From Cyanidiococcus yangmingshanensis (lineage: Eukaryota; Rhodophyta; Bangiophyceae; Cyanidiales; Cyanidiaceae): DNA of 64,000 bases. Positions 10,083-20,783 of the stretch are shown here, one piece after another. The stretch lies in contig VWRR01000011.1 in the NCBI GenBank assembly GCA_013995675.1, positions 434,001-498,000 of the forward strand, written 5' to 3'. The number at the start of each line of letters is the position of its first letter. The stretch's first letter is position 1. Made by a program: the position numbers and the translations under genes. The notes below the pieces were generated by a model that saw nothing but the letters and a program-made list of their open reading frames with translations, was not told the origin of the DNA and did not search any database.

Positions 10083-11298
10083 GTCCCTGACCAATGCGTG
10101 CGGTTTATGACAACCTGACTACCGATACGCCTCTATCGGTAGCGCTGGATGATACTTGATTCGAACGACGTTGCGTTGCGATATATAAAAGCTTGGTGAA
10201 AGGAACATGAGCTGCTTGTTTTGTGTCTCGACCTGGGTCCACCACTGTTGCTTTTGGCGACGCACTGTTCCGCCCTGACGACCAGCACTGCTGGCTGCGT
10301 TTTCCTGCATCAACGCTTCAGCAGGCAGCCAATGCTCAGCAGAGATAGTGCGCGTCTAGGGTGGCGTTTGCGCTGCTGGATCATTGCTCAATTCCTTGGC
10401 AACAACAAGAAGCAAGATAGGTTTCGCGTGCCGTGCATGAGAAGCTGAACTGCCGTTGGCGACCAGAGCAGCGTATATTTCAGGTCGCGAACACGCATCC
10501 AAACCTCGTCGCTGCCGAAAGACGCCTGCATTGATCGAATCTACACAGCGAACGCGCGCTCATTTGGGCCACGTAAACGGCAGACCACCGCGGGTGTCCA
10601 ATGCGACTGGCCCGTTCGACCTGTACGACGCAGCGAAAGGAGGCGTTATGCTTGCACGGACGCGTTATGCATGCTTCTGGTAAGCTTCTCTTCGATGCGT
10701 GTTCGTTGCCTTGGCAGCTTCCGGGACCTAAAGTGAAAGCGCGTCTATGAAGGATACATATCTGTCCGAGGAGGGGGCTTGCGACCCCCGTTCAGCGGTA
10801 TTGGCAGCGTCACTCAGACCGTGAAAATAAAAACACCCCGGCCTCCACGTTTGTCCAACGGGACAGCCCTTGAAACAAGAGACTCGCCAAGCGAACGCCG
10901 CAGTATTGGCACCAGACCCCGCTATTTGCTGCTATTTCGGAGTGTCTCTACCTCTTCGTTGATTTAGAGAAGATCATCGCCTCCGAGAAAGTCAGCGTTC
11001 ATCTCCCAACCGAAGCCTGCACACGTTTTCGTTTTATCGATAGTGACGCAGACGCCGCGTGAACGACTAAACTCGAAACGATACAGCCTGATGTCAGTTG
11101 GAGCCGACACCCGCCAAGGACTAGCGCCTTGAGTCATAGCGTGTGCTCAGGGGCAACGGAACACTTGTCGTGTGCGGCGCACTCCACCAGGCGTCACGGA
11201 TGCGGACGCGCTTCAGACAGGTTCGCGCCTCTAGGGAAAAGGTTACGGGCGCAGCGACAAGTCTCTATCGTGGTTGCTGCAACGCCGCTTCCCGCAAG
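10083..11298. other. Intergenic region with isolated TATA motif
   Basis: 1.2 kb without a supportable protein gene. It contains a strong TATATAAAAG at 10182-10191 on the plus strand with no credible ATG reading frame behind it, so a non-coding transcript is possible. Confidence 0.35.
10182..10191 (+). promoter_or_regulatory. TATA-box-like motif without downstream ORF
   Basis: TATATAAAAG matches the eukaryotic TATA consensus. The downstream 600 bp has only short frames with non-ATG starts. It could drive a non-coding RNA, be a remote element, or be chance. Confidence 0.25.
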
Positions 11299-11371
11299 TA
11301 CGTCGAGCGAGGTTCGAACTCGCGATCTCCTGCGTGTAAGGCAGGCGAAATAACCACTATTCCATCGACGC
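11299..11371 (-). tRNA. trnV-UAC: tRNA-Val (anticodon UAC)
   Basis: A complete 73-nt cloverleaf reads on the minus strand: acceptor GCGTCGA pairs with TCGACGT (one G-U at the end), D arm GAAT with loop AGTGGTTA and TTTC, anticodon stem CCTGC/GCAGG with loop CTTACAC (anticodon TAC), variable AGATC, T stem GCGAG/CTCGC with loop TTCGAAC, discriminator A. CCA is not encoded, as normal for a nuclear tRNA. There is no intron and no permutation, both of which occur in cyanidiophyte tRNAs. It lies divergent to psbU. Confidence 0.93.
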
Positions 11372-11401
11372 GCATGCACCTTTCCCGGGCGGAAATTGAC
11401 C

Positions 11402-11407
11402 TATAAA
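11402..11407 (+). promoter_or_regulatory. Candidate TATA box of psbU
   Basis: TATAAA at 11402-11407 lies 186 bp before the psbU ATG and just beyond the divergent tRNA-Val gene. It is the only good TATA match in this spacer; the distance allows a 5' UTR of about 150 bp. Promoter use is inferred. Confidence 0.3.
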
Positions 11408-11587
11408 GGGTAGCGGTGACGCATCTCGAGGTGCGTGTGACTTGCGGTGGCGCCGAGAGCTCGCGTTGCCGTGCGCCTCGCGCGGGCCGTCGTCAGACTC
11501 GCAGCTGTGTAGCGCTGACATACTTTGTTGAGCCGTTGTCCACGTGGAACAAAGCGTGCGCCTGGAGTTTGTTACGAGTTCGTTGCT

Positions 11588-12055
11588 ATGATGGCTTTTA
11601 TCTCTACACCACTTGGGAAGGTTACAGTCAAGAGTGCGACTGTGTCGGCGAACCGACGGGGCCTGCGCATGCAGTCCGACTCGGAGCCGGTGGTCTCCCG
11701 TCGAGCGCTGCTCTCGGGCGCGTTGGCCGCGGCAGTGGCCGCGGCTTTGGCGCGTGCACGTCCTGCCCAAGCCCGCATCGACTATGAGGGTATTGGATAT
11801 CTTGGCGGTGGCGATAAGATCGATGTTAACAACGCAAATGTGCGCGCGTACCGCAAGTTTCCGGGACTGTACCCTACGGCAGCGAAGAAGATAGTGCAGG
11901 GCGGGCCGTACGGCACACCGGACGATATTCTGAAGAATCCTGAGCTAAGTGAGCGAGACAAGGAAGTGATCAAGAAGTATATGGACAGGTTTGTGGCGTT
12001 GCCGCCAACACCAGAGTACTTTACTGACCGGGTTAACAACGGTATCTACAAGTAG
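11588..12055 (+). CDS. psbU: PSII 12 kDa extrinsic protein PsbU precursor
   Basis: Lumenal extrinsic subunit that stabilises the oxygen-evolving complex of red algal and cyanobacterial PSII. The 155-residue precursor is bipartite: a plastid transit peptide starting MMAFISTPLG (Phe near the N-terminus), then a thylakoid signal with twin arginines, SRRALLSGALAAAVAAALA, ending ARPAQA. The mature part starts RIDYEGIGYLGG and holds the PsbU helix-hairpin-helix-like core: IDVNNANVRAYRKFPGLYP, AAKKIVQGGPYGTPDDIL, and the C-terminal PPTPEYFTDRVNNGIYK. The RR motif suggests Tat export. ATG at 11591 is an equally good start. Identity is firm, and its presence is the best taxonomic marker in the window. 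Confidence 0.95.
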   Translation: MMAFISTPLGKVTVKSATVSANRRGLRMQSDSEPVVSRRALLSGALAAAVAAALARARPAQARIDYEGIGYLGGGDKIDVNNANVRAYRKFPGLYPTAAKKIVQGGPYGTPDDILKNPELSERDKEVIKKYMDRFVALPPTPEYFTDRVNNGIYK

Positions 12056-13068
12056 GGAACGCTCTCGGCTGCTGCGCGTTGGTTGCACCCGCGAACAGGG
12101 CCACTGACGGCGGTCGCTCGCGGCGAACGGGCGTGGTGGCCCTCGTTGCACGGGACGGGGTTGTTCGCACGCACCTAAAATTCTTTCATGTATGTGAGAT
12201 TCGTCCTCTCTCTGGACCAAGGTGGAAAACAGTACTTCCGTCCGGCCATGTTCCCATACAAATTGGGTAGATAGAGTGGCCCGCAGAGTTTCATCAAAGC
12301 ATGCTGGCCACGCAGCATCGGTCGCGGGGTACCGATCTGGGGCACGACGAGGCACATGTGCAGATTTGTAGCTGGACCTGACAGCAATCAGGTACGACGC
12401 TGAAACCAATGCTCCGCAGACCCTAACGGAATGGATGACGAGCACAGAGTTCAGATTGTGTGAGGTCACGAGCAGGTAACCAACTCCGCAAGAGGCAGCA
12501 AGTCGCGCAAATGCTCAGTGCAATGGGTAAATCGATACCGGCGTCTGTGCATGTTCATGAATGAGTTTCGACTAGTTTCGGGTCGTTTCTCTCGTCTGAT
12601 TCTCAAGTTTAGCTTGCGTGAACTCTTTATGATCGTCCTGCCTGGTACCGACCACGGTGCACACTCGCATTCGGCGCATCGCTCATATGCGAGCACTCCA
12701 CGAACGAAAAGCAACCAAGTTTGTGCGCTGGATGCGCGACGGTTTTCGGTCCCCAAGTCAAAAGGCGGCGACATGCGACACCCCAAACGTTGTATAAGCG
12801 AGACGAGCTCTTTGGACGCACTCGTCTGCGTTTTCGGATGGAATTGCCCCACTCAACTGGCGCTCTCTCCCAACATCAGAGATCCTCGGGAAAAGGAAAA
12901 CCGAATGCAGCGAGCGTCTGAAAACGTTGCGCACGATTTCCACGAGCGCCCTGCAAGTCAGTCGCGAATCGCTATCCGGCAGCGCAGCTGTAAGCCGGCT
13001 CGAAACGAGTACGTAATGCGACCTCGCGTTACCGTGGTCCGCAGCGAGGCATGCGCCTTGCCGAACAC
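12056..13068. other. Intergenic region
   Basis: 1.0 kb between convergent psbU and the syntaxin gene. Reading frames of up to about 240 codons exist but have no ATG-led recognisable content. Confidence 0.4.
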
Positions 13069-14067
13069 TCATCCATTTCGCACGGTTGTGACGACGACCG
13101 GGACGACGATCGCCACGATAAGGATAATGAGTAGGATAATGATGCACCACATGAGCTTATGCGAGCAGCGCTGTAGACCCCGAGCGCGCTGCAGGTTCTT
13201 GACACCCTGTTTCACCGACTTTCTCGTCGACTGCACATTACTTTCGATTTGATCGATAAGCTCCCCCTGAGATTCCACCAGAACACTCAAATCCAGAAAC
13301 ATTTGGTGGAGTTCTCGGATACTCTCCTCGAGTGCGGCAATCTCCCGATTACGCATCTCTAGGTCAGCGATTTCAACGTTCAGGGTGCCCAGCTCAAGAT
13401 CTGGTTCTTCCTCTTGTAGCATCGGACGAAGGGTCTCCGGTTTCTCCGCCAAGTCGCGCACTTGGTCATCATCCAGGCCAGGATGGATGCTCCGAAGTTT
13501 TGTGTACATCATCCCCTGCATGTTTTCCTTCTGCTGGGCCTGCAAGCGCTCGTACTCCTCCGTTGCTCGCATGAACTGACGAATGAGGCGCTGGTGCTGG
13601 TTTACACGAATACGCGCCTCCCCGGTTCGCGTCGGATGCTGTTCACAAAAACGCCGATTATCATCCGCCATATCTTTCAGATCAAGCTTCACTTTCTGAG
13701 CGACTTCCTGGGCTCGTCTCTGTAGCGTGGCAATGTCCGACTGAATCAGAGCGACTTTTCCCTTCTCGCTCGTAGCCGCCCTCTCCATATAGAGCGGCCT
13801 GAGTTGCATAAGCAAGTTGCGATAGAAGACGATTTGGTTGCTCAGCTCGTTCACCTGGCCAAAAAAATCGACCAGAAAGGAGTCACAGGCTCCCTCGCCG
13901 TCAGGTGATCCGCTGCCTTCGGCGGCCACAAACTCCGCTTCGTGTCCATCCTTGTCAGCAGCGATCTCACACGAGTCTGGAGTTGAGGCTGTCGCGGTAC
14001 TGTCCACACCAGAGACAGATACCGCAGGTATGCCTGCGCCTTTTACCTCAGAAAGTCTGTCCTGCAT
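13069..14067 (-). CDS. Qa-SNARE, plasma-membrane syntaxin type
   Basis: Target-membrane SNARE for exocytic fusion. The 332-residue product has an acidic N-terminus, a helical Habc-like region (about 85-200: VNELSNQIVFYRNLLMQL through RLIRQFMRATEEYERLQAQ), the SNARE motif with its central Gln in FLDLSVLVESQGELIDQIE, and a C-terminal anchor CIIILLIILIVAIVVPVVVTTV with a five-residue tail. The block LVESQGELIDQIESNV is typical of syntaxin-1/Sso1/SYP1 proteins, so a plasma-membrane role is likely but inferred. ATG confirmed at 14067. It is in tandem with the Golgi SNARE gene 1.4 kb away. Confidence 0.88.
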   Translation of the reverse strand: MQDRLSEVKGAGIPAVSVSGVDSTATASTPDSCEIAADKDGHEAEFVAAEGSGSPDGEGACDSFLVDFFGQVNELSNQIVFYRNLLMQLRPLYMERAATSEKGKVALIQSDIATLQRRAQEVAQKVKLDLKDMADDNRRFCEQHPTRTGEARIRVNQHQRLIRQFMRATEEYERLQAQQKENMQGMMYTKLRSIHPGLDDDQVRDLAEKPETLRPMLQEEEPDLELGTLNVEIADLEMRNREIAALEESIRELHQMFLDLSVLVESQGELIDQIESNVQSTRKSVKQGVKNLQRARGLQRCSHKLMWCIIILLIILIVAIVVPVVVTTVRNG

Positions 14068-15466
14068 AAATCGTTCTCACGGGTGACAAGGCGAAACGAA
14101 GACGCAGGGTCGTGCATCGCGAAACGGGCACGAGAGAGAACGTGGACAATACGGTCTCGAGCTGGGGCCAACCTGCGGACGGTCCCACCCGTACGAGTCC
14201 GCAGCCGAGACGCGCTCTCCGATGACACGCTTCGGGAGCACAAGTTCTTCTTGTTCACGTCGCAAGTGTTCATTCAGGATATGGAACGGGGTTCTTTTGC
14301 CGATCTAGTTATACTAGAAGACTGCTTTTCAAACGTAAATACCTGGCAATGAACGCATCCGCGACAATGATATCTAAAGTGTGCGCACGCTCTGGGTGCT
14401 GGTTTGATGCACCCGGCAGGCTTTCGTAGTGAGATCGAGCACAATTAGCAGACCTCGTCAGTACTCATTACAGCAGCTGAACTTTACATACAAGACTTGA
14501 CTGAATTCTCGAGACACTCCTCTCGCTGAGCATTGCCCGAAACAAACCGGACGTCCCTCTCTCCAGAGGTATCGAAGCTTGGTCGTTGCCAGCGAGTACG
14601 CTGGTGCGTGCGTGCGTGTGTGCGTGTGCGTGCGTGCGTGCGTGCGTAGGCGCTCGTATCACTCGGAGGAATCGCTCGAATTCAAGAAACTAGGCTTCCT
14701 GGTCCTCTCGTTATCGATTGATGACTTGAGTCAACCAAGTTGTCGATAACCCTCTCTCTCGTCCGTTTGCTGTCACCAGCGCTGCGTTAAAAGGGGTGTG
14801 TCGCGGGGAGCACGGTGCAGACACCGCATCAAGATCACATGTATCAGATGAAAGCGCTTGATGCCAAGAGATCGTTGTTCTCGTTGTCCCAACTGGGCCG
14901 GGCATGCTTCTGCCGAATCCGGCCAGTTCTCGCTTGTGTGGCATATCAGTGAGAGGCATTGCCAGTACCATCGCAAAAGCAGCGATCTACTGTTTGCTGT
15001 TGAGCGCCCTCGATCAGGCACGTTCCTATGTATTTCCTTCGATGGATTCTAGATCAAAACCGAGCACCTGGCGACCGTCAGCGATGTTCTCACCATGGGT
15101 TCGCGTCGTGCAAGGAATGTCCGTTCGACGCCTCGAAATAGACCGTTGTCACAAATGCTCCTGTCGGAGAGCGCGAGCTCGGTTCGTTCCGATCACTGCC
15201 CACTGAATTCTCCCCTGAACAACGTAGCAGGCACGCTCTGTGGGAACATTCCCCAATTCAGAGGCACAGCGTCTATATTTCGGTCACCGAGCGGTTCGTG
15301 ACCAAAACGATACGGCTGAAGATTACGAGCACGCATCGATTACCCACAGCACATGGCTCCGTGGCTGTCCATTGACAGGGATCCTCTCATCCGTGATTAG
15401 CCCCATGAGTATCTCTGTATGTTGTGTAATCTCTTTCGCTTCTCTCCCGATACAGCTCCGAAAACT
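14068..15466. other. Intergenic region between two SNARE genes
   Basis: 1.4 kb without a supportable gene. It holds a TGCG/TG simple repeat near 14602-14647. Confidence 0.4.
14602..14647. repeat. (TGCG)n/(TG)n simple repeat
   Basis: About 46 bp of alternating TGCG and TGTG units, a purine-pyrimidine alternating tract. It creates a spurious His/Ala/Thr-rich frame on the minus strand. Confidence 0.8.
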
Positions 15467-16213
15467 TTACAGAAATCGCCACAGAATCGTCAGGAAGGAG
15501 AGTAGTCCCGCAGCTGAGGCGACCATAACCATATCGCGGCGTTTGCGTCGGCGGATGTTTGTGATAAGCCGTCCCAGCTGTGGCATCGACTCCGCCATCG
15601 ACGTCATTCGATGGAACATTACCATAAACGCTTGGCGTTGCCGCACTAGTTCATCACGAAGCGCCATACTCTGTCCGAGACTCGCATCTGCTGCCCGGTG
15701 GGCCCCATTCACGTGGACAGACTCGGACTCGAGGTCGAGGAGGCCTCGCTCTAGGTCGGTGGAATTCCTTGCCTGATCTCTGCCCGTCGCTGGTTGGCTT
15801 CGGCGACGCTCTGGAGAGGATGCCTGTCGCTCCCCGACAAGCTCGTAGTACTCCTGGAGCTGTCTCAAGCCAGTGCGAAGTCGACGATACTCAATCCGAT
15901 ACTCGGCGAGAACTTCTTGGTGCCGCTGTAGCACTGGCAAAAGCGCGGGGTTGCCGTGCTCCCCGTGAGCAAAGCTCGCCATAAACTGATTCGTCTCCTC
16001 TAGCTGGCGCAAACAACCCTGCAGCTTCGTCCCCAAAGTCTCCACACGCTCCAGCTCTCGAGATAGGCCACCGTTCCGTTGAGATTCCCCGAACGTTCGC
16101 GAGGCACCGCCAGAGAGTGCCGCACACGCCTTCGCAAAGTCGGTGAGGCAGTCCTCGATCTCGTTTTCCAGCCGACGAGCATCCGCACGCAAACGCTCCC
16201 AACTCGCAAACAT
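15467..16213 (-). CDS. GOS1: Golgi Qb-SNARE GOS1/GS28 (GOSR1)
   Basis: Qb-SNARE of intra-Golgi and ER-Golgi traffic. The 248-residue product (human GOSR1 is about 250) starts MFASWERLRADARRLENEIE, the conserved GOSR1 start pattern W..LR..AR.LE.E.D. The middle LRTGLRQLQEYYELVGERQ is a coiled region, followed by a Ser/Arg-rich linker. The SNARE motif runs from RDELVRQRQAFMVMFHRMT to MPQLGRLITNIRRRKRRDM, and the anchor is VMVASAAGLLSFLTILWRFL. The I.N.I..RK.RD. motif before the membrane helix is diagnostic of the family. The frame continues upstream to a GTG at 16255; 16213 is the first ATG and matches family starts. Confidence 0.9.
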   Translation of the reverse strand: MFASWERLRADARRLENEIEDCLTDFAKACAALSGGASRTFGESQRNGGLSRELERVETLGTKLQGCLRQLEETNQFMASFAHGEHGNPALLPVLQRHQEVLAEYRIEYRRLRTGLRQLQEYYELVGERQASSPERRRSQPATGRDQARNSTDLERGLLDLESESVHVNGAHRAADASLGQSMALRDELVRQRQAFMVMFHRMTSMAESMPQLGRLITNIRRRKRRDMVMVASAAGLLSFLTILWRFL

Positions 16214-16735
16214 GGGACGCTCACTGCTGTCTAGGGTCACACGTAATCGGTTCACGCACGTTCCTCACCCGGTGAGTTCTTGGAACGCAGTCCACAAGAA
16301 GACTGCGCTAGAGGCACCAACAAGCTCGATTTCCTCACACTTGTTCCCAAACCGAGCGGGTATTCGTCTGTACGGGATAAGTTTTGCGGACTGAGATTGG
16401 TCCGGGCGCTCACGAAACGCGAGCGATTCCCCTCCAGCGGAGACCGCAAACACTTCCCCAACGCATCGTTCATTGTTTATATGGCTCTTTTCATAACCCT
16501 GTACAAAAATGATCTTTACTCCCCGCTAATGGATGAGATGAACAAGGTTCTGATTCCACGTTGTGTCTGGCCTCACTCAGGCGTATTGCCTCGGAAACGG
16601 TCCTATACAGACCCCGGCGTGAAAATCAAGTCATATTCAGAATGCGTGTTTTGCAGTCGCCTCAGTTGATTGATCGGTCGAGCACTTCATTCCCAACGGA
16701 ACATCTAGTTTCGTGGCAGCGTAGAGAAGTGCCCA
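16214..16735. other. Intergenic region
   Basis: 522 bp between GOS1 and the 3' end of clpB, no feature recognised. Confidence 0.4.
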
Positions 16736-19588
16736 CTACGCACGAACAACTTCCGCTTCAATAACCGGGCGGATTACCAAGCGTTCGTTCTCGATGTCAG
16801 CAACCACCGTTTGGCCATCCTTGATGCTACCACTGAGAATGCCTTTGGCGAGGGGCGTCTCTAGTTCGCGTTGCACAGCTCGCCGCAGCGGGCGGGCCCC
16901 AAACACGGGATCATATCCAACCTGAGCCAAAAAGTCGAGTGCCGCCTCACCAGCTTCCAAACGAATCCGGCGCTCACTGAGGCGTTTGTTCAGTTCGTCA
17001 ACCTGCATGCGCACAATCTGGTGGAGTTCTTTCCGCGTCAGTGCATGGAAGATGATGATTTCATCAACGCGGTTGAGAAACTCGGGTCGGAACTGTGCTC
17101 GCACGGCCTCCATGACCATACGACGCATTGGCTCGTACATCTCGCCGGTCTCATCCGTGGTCATCGATGAGAGGATGTGCTGAGAGCCCACATTGCTTGT
17201 CATGATGATCACGCAGTTGCTGAAATTGACGGTCCGACCTTGGGAATCTGTCAGGCGTCCGTCATCAAGCACCTGGAGCAGAACATTGAACACATCTGGG
17301 TGGGCTTTCTCGATCTCATCGAGAAGCACGACCGAGTACGGGCGACGGCGCACCGCTTCTGTCAGCTGTCCGGCCTCTTCATAGCCAACGTAACCGGGTG
17401 GCGCCCCAATAAGACGCGATACCGAAAATTTCTCCATGTACTCGCTCATATCGATCCGCACGAGCGCGTCTTCGCTGTCAAAGAGCCGCTCCGCAAGCGA
17501 CTTTGCAAGCTCGGTTTTGCCCACTCCAGTAGGGCCCAAAAACATGAACGACGCAATAGGCCGGCGCGGGTCCGCAAGTCCCGCTCGAGAGCGCTGAATC
17601 GCTTCAGCGACCGCCCGCACCGCGTCGCGTTGTCCGACGACCCGTTTCGAGAGGTCACGCTCCAGACTCATGAGCTTTTCGCTTTCGGACTCGGTGAGCT
17701 TGTTCACTGGGATCTTCGTCCACGCGGCCACGGTCTGCGCAATGTCGATTTCCGTGACCTGGTCCCGAAGCAGTGGCATATGCCCGCCATTGCTCGCCAG
17801 CGGATCGACCGACTCCTCCGCAAGCTTGAGCTCCTTGCGGAGCTTTGGCAGACGATCAAACTTGAGTTCCGCTGCCCGGTTCAGATCATAGACCTGTTCC
17901 GCTCGTTCAACCTCAAATTCGACCTGCTCAATCTGACTCTTAAGTTCTTGAATGCGCTCCAGTACGCCTTTTTCACGTTTCCATTGTTCTTCCAGTTGTC
18001 GCTGACGTTGACGTAGCTCCTCAATCTGTTTGTCGAGTTGACCCTTGCGCTCAATCGTCTTCGCATCCGTGTCTGATTTCAAGGAAACGCGTTCCATCTC
18101 TAGTTGAAGGATCTTGCGATCGAGTTCATCGAGACCTTGTGGCTTGCTGGTGATCTCCATCTTCAACCGCGCAGCTGATTCGTCCACCAGGTCAATGGCC
18201 TTATCGGGAAGGAAACGATCGGTGATGTAGCGATTCGAGAGCACTGCCGCTGCCACCAAGGCGCTGTCCGTGATGCGAACACCGTGATGGACTTCGTAGC
18301 GCTCTTTCAAACCACGTAGAATACTGATCGTGTCCTCCACGGACGGCTGATCAACCAGGACCTGCTGGAAACGTCGCTCGAGCGCTGCATCCTTTTCAAT
18401 GTATTTTCGGTACTCGTCCAGCGTTGTGGCCCCGATGCAGCGAAGTTCACCGCGGGCCAACATCGGTTTCAGTAGATTGCCCGCATCCATCGCGCCGTCG
18501 GTCTTACCTGCACCCACCACCGTGTGGATCTCATCGATGAAGAGGATCATTCGGCCTTGGGCCTCAGCCACCTCCTTCAAAACTGCCTTGAGGCGCTCCT
18601 CGAATTCCCCGCGATATTTCGCTCCCGCGATAAGCGCACCCATATCCAGTGCAATAACCGTTCGATTCCGTAATGATTCAGGCACGTCGCCATTTACGAT
18701 GCGTTGCGCGAGACCCTCCACGATCGCTGTCTTGCCAACGCCAGGCTCCCCGATCAACACTGGATTATTCTTCGTCCTACGAGAGAGGATCTGCATGGTC
18801 CGCCGAATTTCCTCATCTCGGCCAATCACTGGGTCCAACTTGCCTTCGCGAGCAGCCCGTGTCAAATCACGCCCGTACTTGTCCAGGGCCTCGTAAGTGT
18901 TCTCAGGGGTCTGCGTCGTCACTCGCTGACCGCCCCGCACCGCTCTAACAGCCTCCTCCAGGCTCGCCTCACTCAGATTCAGCTCAGCTAAAACACCGCG
19001 CCGCAATCGCGAATCCTGCCACAACGCCAACAGAAGATGCTCAATCGAGATAAAGTCGTCGCTGTACTGCCGCTGAATGCGAGCTGCAGCCTCGAGTGCC
19101 TCCCGCAACGAGCGCCCCATGACCTGAGAACCCACCTCGCCTTGGACTTTCGGCTGCCTGTTACAAAAGTTCCGAACCCGCTCACGTACCTGCGCCACGC
19201 GCGCCCCCGCCTTTTCGAGAATGCGCGTCGCAAGATCGTCATCGAGAAGCGACAGCAGAAGGAACTCCGACTCGATCACTTGTTGCTGGTACTCCCGCGC
19301 CAGCGTTGCCAAACGAGCCAGCGCGGACCAAGACTTTTCCGTGTAACGTTCCGCATTAAGAAGGTTTCCATCATTCCCAGGAGCGCTGCCACCTCCGCCA
19401 GCAATCATCAGTGGGCCAGCGCGCAAACGCACTCGGCCAGGCCTTGTTGCTGGTTGCCAGTGTCGCCCAAACGAGAACATTGGTCTTTTGGCCAACACTT
19501 CTTCCTTCCTTCTCAACCATGTGGCAGATGAACGATCCAATGATCGCAAAACATATAACGAATGAGGTGTTGCTGACCAGACAAACAT
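16736..19588 (-). CDS. clpB: Organellar ClpB/Hsp100 disaggregase
   Basis: AAA+ disaggregase that extracts polypeptides from aggregates with Hsp70. The 950-residue product has an organelle leader, the Clp N domain (about 80-220), NBD1 with Walker [14 protein letters not shown] (about 280-292) and sensor region [15 protein letters not shown], the long coiled middle domain (about 460-590), and NBD2 with [14 protein letters not shown] and the ISMEYMEK-like [16 protein letters not shown]. The middle domain separates it from ClpA/ClpC, and the lack of an IGF/LGF-type loop agrees with a ClpP-independent enzyme. The start at 19588 is ATG; an internal ATG at 19480 gives [18 protein letters not shown], also a plausible transit peptide. 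Plastid versus mitochondrial location cannot be settled here. Confidence 0.93.
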   Translation of the reverse strand: MFVWSATPHSLYVLRSLDRSSATWLRRKEEVLAKRPMFSFGRHWQPATRPGRVRLRAGPLMIAGGGGSAPGNDGNLLNAERYTEKSWSALARLATLAREYQQQVIESEFLLLSLLDDDLATRILEKAGARVAQVRERVRNFCNRQPKVQGEVGSQVMGRSLREALEAAARIQRQYSDDFISIEHLLLALWQDSRLRRGVLAELNLSEASLEEAVRAVRGGQRVTTQTPENTYEALDKYGRDLTRAAREGKLDPVIGRDEEIRRTMQILSRRTKNNPVLIGEPGVGKTAIVEGLAQRIVNGDVPESLRNRTVIALDMGALIAGAKYRGEFEERLKAVLKEVAEAQGRMILFIDEIHTVVGAGKTDGAMDAGNLLKPMLARGELRCIGATTLDEYRKYIEKDAALERRFQQVLVDQPSVEDTISILRGLKERYEVHHGVRITDSALVAAAVLSNRYITDRFLPDKAIDLVDESAARLKMEITSKPQGLDELDRKILQLEMERVSLKSDTDAKTIERKGQLDKQIEELRQRQRQLEEQWKREKGVLERIQELKSQIEQVEFEVERAEQVYDLNRAAELKFDRLPKLRKELKLAEESVDPLASNGGHMPLLRDQVTEIDIAQTVAAWTKIPVNKLTESESEKLMSLERDLSKRVVGQRDAVRAVAEAIQRSRAGLADPRRPIASFMFLGPTGVGKTELAKSLAERLFDSEDALVRIDMSEYMEKFSVSRLIGAPPGYVGYEEAGQLTEAVRRRPYSVVLLDEIEKAHPDVFNVLLQVLDDGRLTDSQGRTVNFSNCVIIMTSNVGSQHILSSMTTDETGEMYEPMRRMVMEAVRAQFRPEFLNRVDEIIIFHALTRKELHQIVRMQVDELNKRLSERRIRLEAGEAALDFLAQVGYDPVFGARPLRRAVQRELETPLAKGILSGSIKDGQTVVADIENERLVIRPVIEAEVVRA

Positions 19589-20783
19589 GTTTCTAAGAGC
19601 CGTTCTCTAGCCAGACGGAATCTCGATAACCCAATCGATGGCGTGCATTCGCGATGGTGATCGCTCACGCGCCGCACCCGCCATGGCCAGCGCGATCGCA
19701 TTCGATGCTGCGCAGCGGCGATTCCGGAAGACTCGCGGTGGTGTCCTCCTGAATGCCGCTGCGATGAAGCAGCGAATGTTGATATTGGACGAGCGTATCA
19801 GAGATGGAAAGACCGAAAAATGGATAGAATGAATATACTCGATACGTAGAGACCAGAAATGGATAGAACGGTCCGATAAAGTGTATAGAGATAGAGGGTA
19901 TGTTTCACGACGCTACCGGCTACATGGCAGTATACAATCTATTTTACACGCTTATTTGAGACGTAGAGACCAGAAATGGATAGAATGATCCGATAAAGTG
20001 TGCAGAGATAGAGGGTATATTTCACGACGCTACCGGCTACATGGCAGTATACAATCTATTTTACACGCTTATTTGAGACGTAGAGACCAGAAATGGATAG
20101 AATGATCCGATAAAGTGTGCAGAGATAGAGGGTATATTTCACGACGCTACCGGCTACATGGCGGTATACAATCTATTTTACACGCTTATTTGAGACGTAG
20201 AGACCAGAAATGGATAGAATGATCCGATAAAGTGTGCAGAGATAGAGGGTTTGTTTCGTGTTCCTATGCGGTGTACTGAGCTAAAAATCAGTGTATCAAA
20301 TCTTCGGCGTATGTAGAAACGCGCTCGGTAATGTTTCGGTGCGGATATTCTGCATCGTTTGCAGTCTGCCGAGTTTCTAGAACAACACCACGCAACATCA
20401 TGGTATATCAGTTAAGGCTGCCTCATGGTTGTCTCGCATGAATTGTCCGTCGAAGGATGTGACCATGAATGTCTTTGGATGGAGAGCAGTCGTCGTCCGC
20501 TGCTGTCGTTGGGAAACAGAGCCAGGCGACGGGCTGGCCCCTTTCGAGATGCGACAAGGTGGTCACAGGTCGTGGGGACGCCGACCACGCGTCCTCCCCA
20601 TCCAGCTCGCAATAGGAAGGGTCTCACAACCGGTGCTTCGTGAGACTATTCTGGGACTAGTTACTTTCTTGACTTGCGAGGATAGCACGTTGCTTGTCTG
20701 CAGTCCAACTTTGCGAGAATCGGGCCGACGTGGCTTTCTTGTTTGACTTGACTAGCGGAGCGAATACTGCGCCCGAGAACGGC
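19589..20783. other. Divergent intergenic region with tandem repeat
   Basis: 1.2 kb shared upstream region of clpB and topA. It carries the 117-bp tandem array (separate entry). The topA frame is open back to a TTG at 20694 without ATG. Confidence 0.4.
19804..20253. repeat. 117-bp tandem repeat array
   Basis: Units begin ACGTAGAGACCAGAAATGGA at 19843, 19961, 20078 and 20195, giving periods of 118, 117 and 117 bp. Three full units and a fourth half unit are present; a degenerate partial unit lies at about 19804-19842 (GATGGAAAGACCG...). Units differ at only a few bases, most in the first. The array is AT-rich compared with its surroundings and has no open frame. It is a minisatellite in the clpB-topA divergent spacer. 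Confidence 0.9.

Noticed and set aside
12518-13252. 244-codon plus-strand frame with apparent basic protein
   Set aside because: No ATG start, no recognisable domain, and overlaps the 3' end of the syntaxin gene.
17177-18016. 279-codon plus-strand frame
   Set aside because: Lies antisense within clpB and follows its codon structure; a shadow frame.
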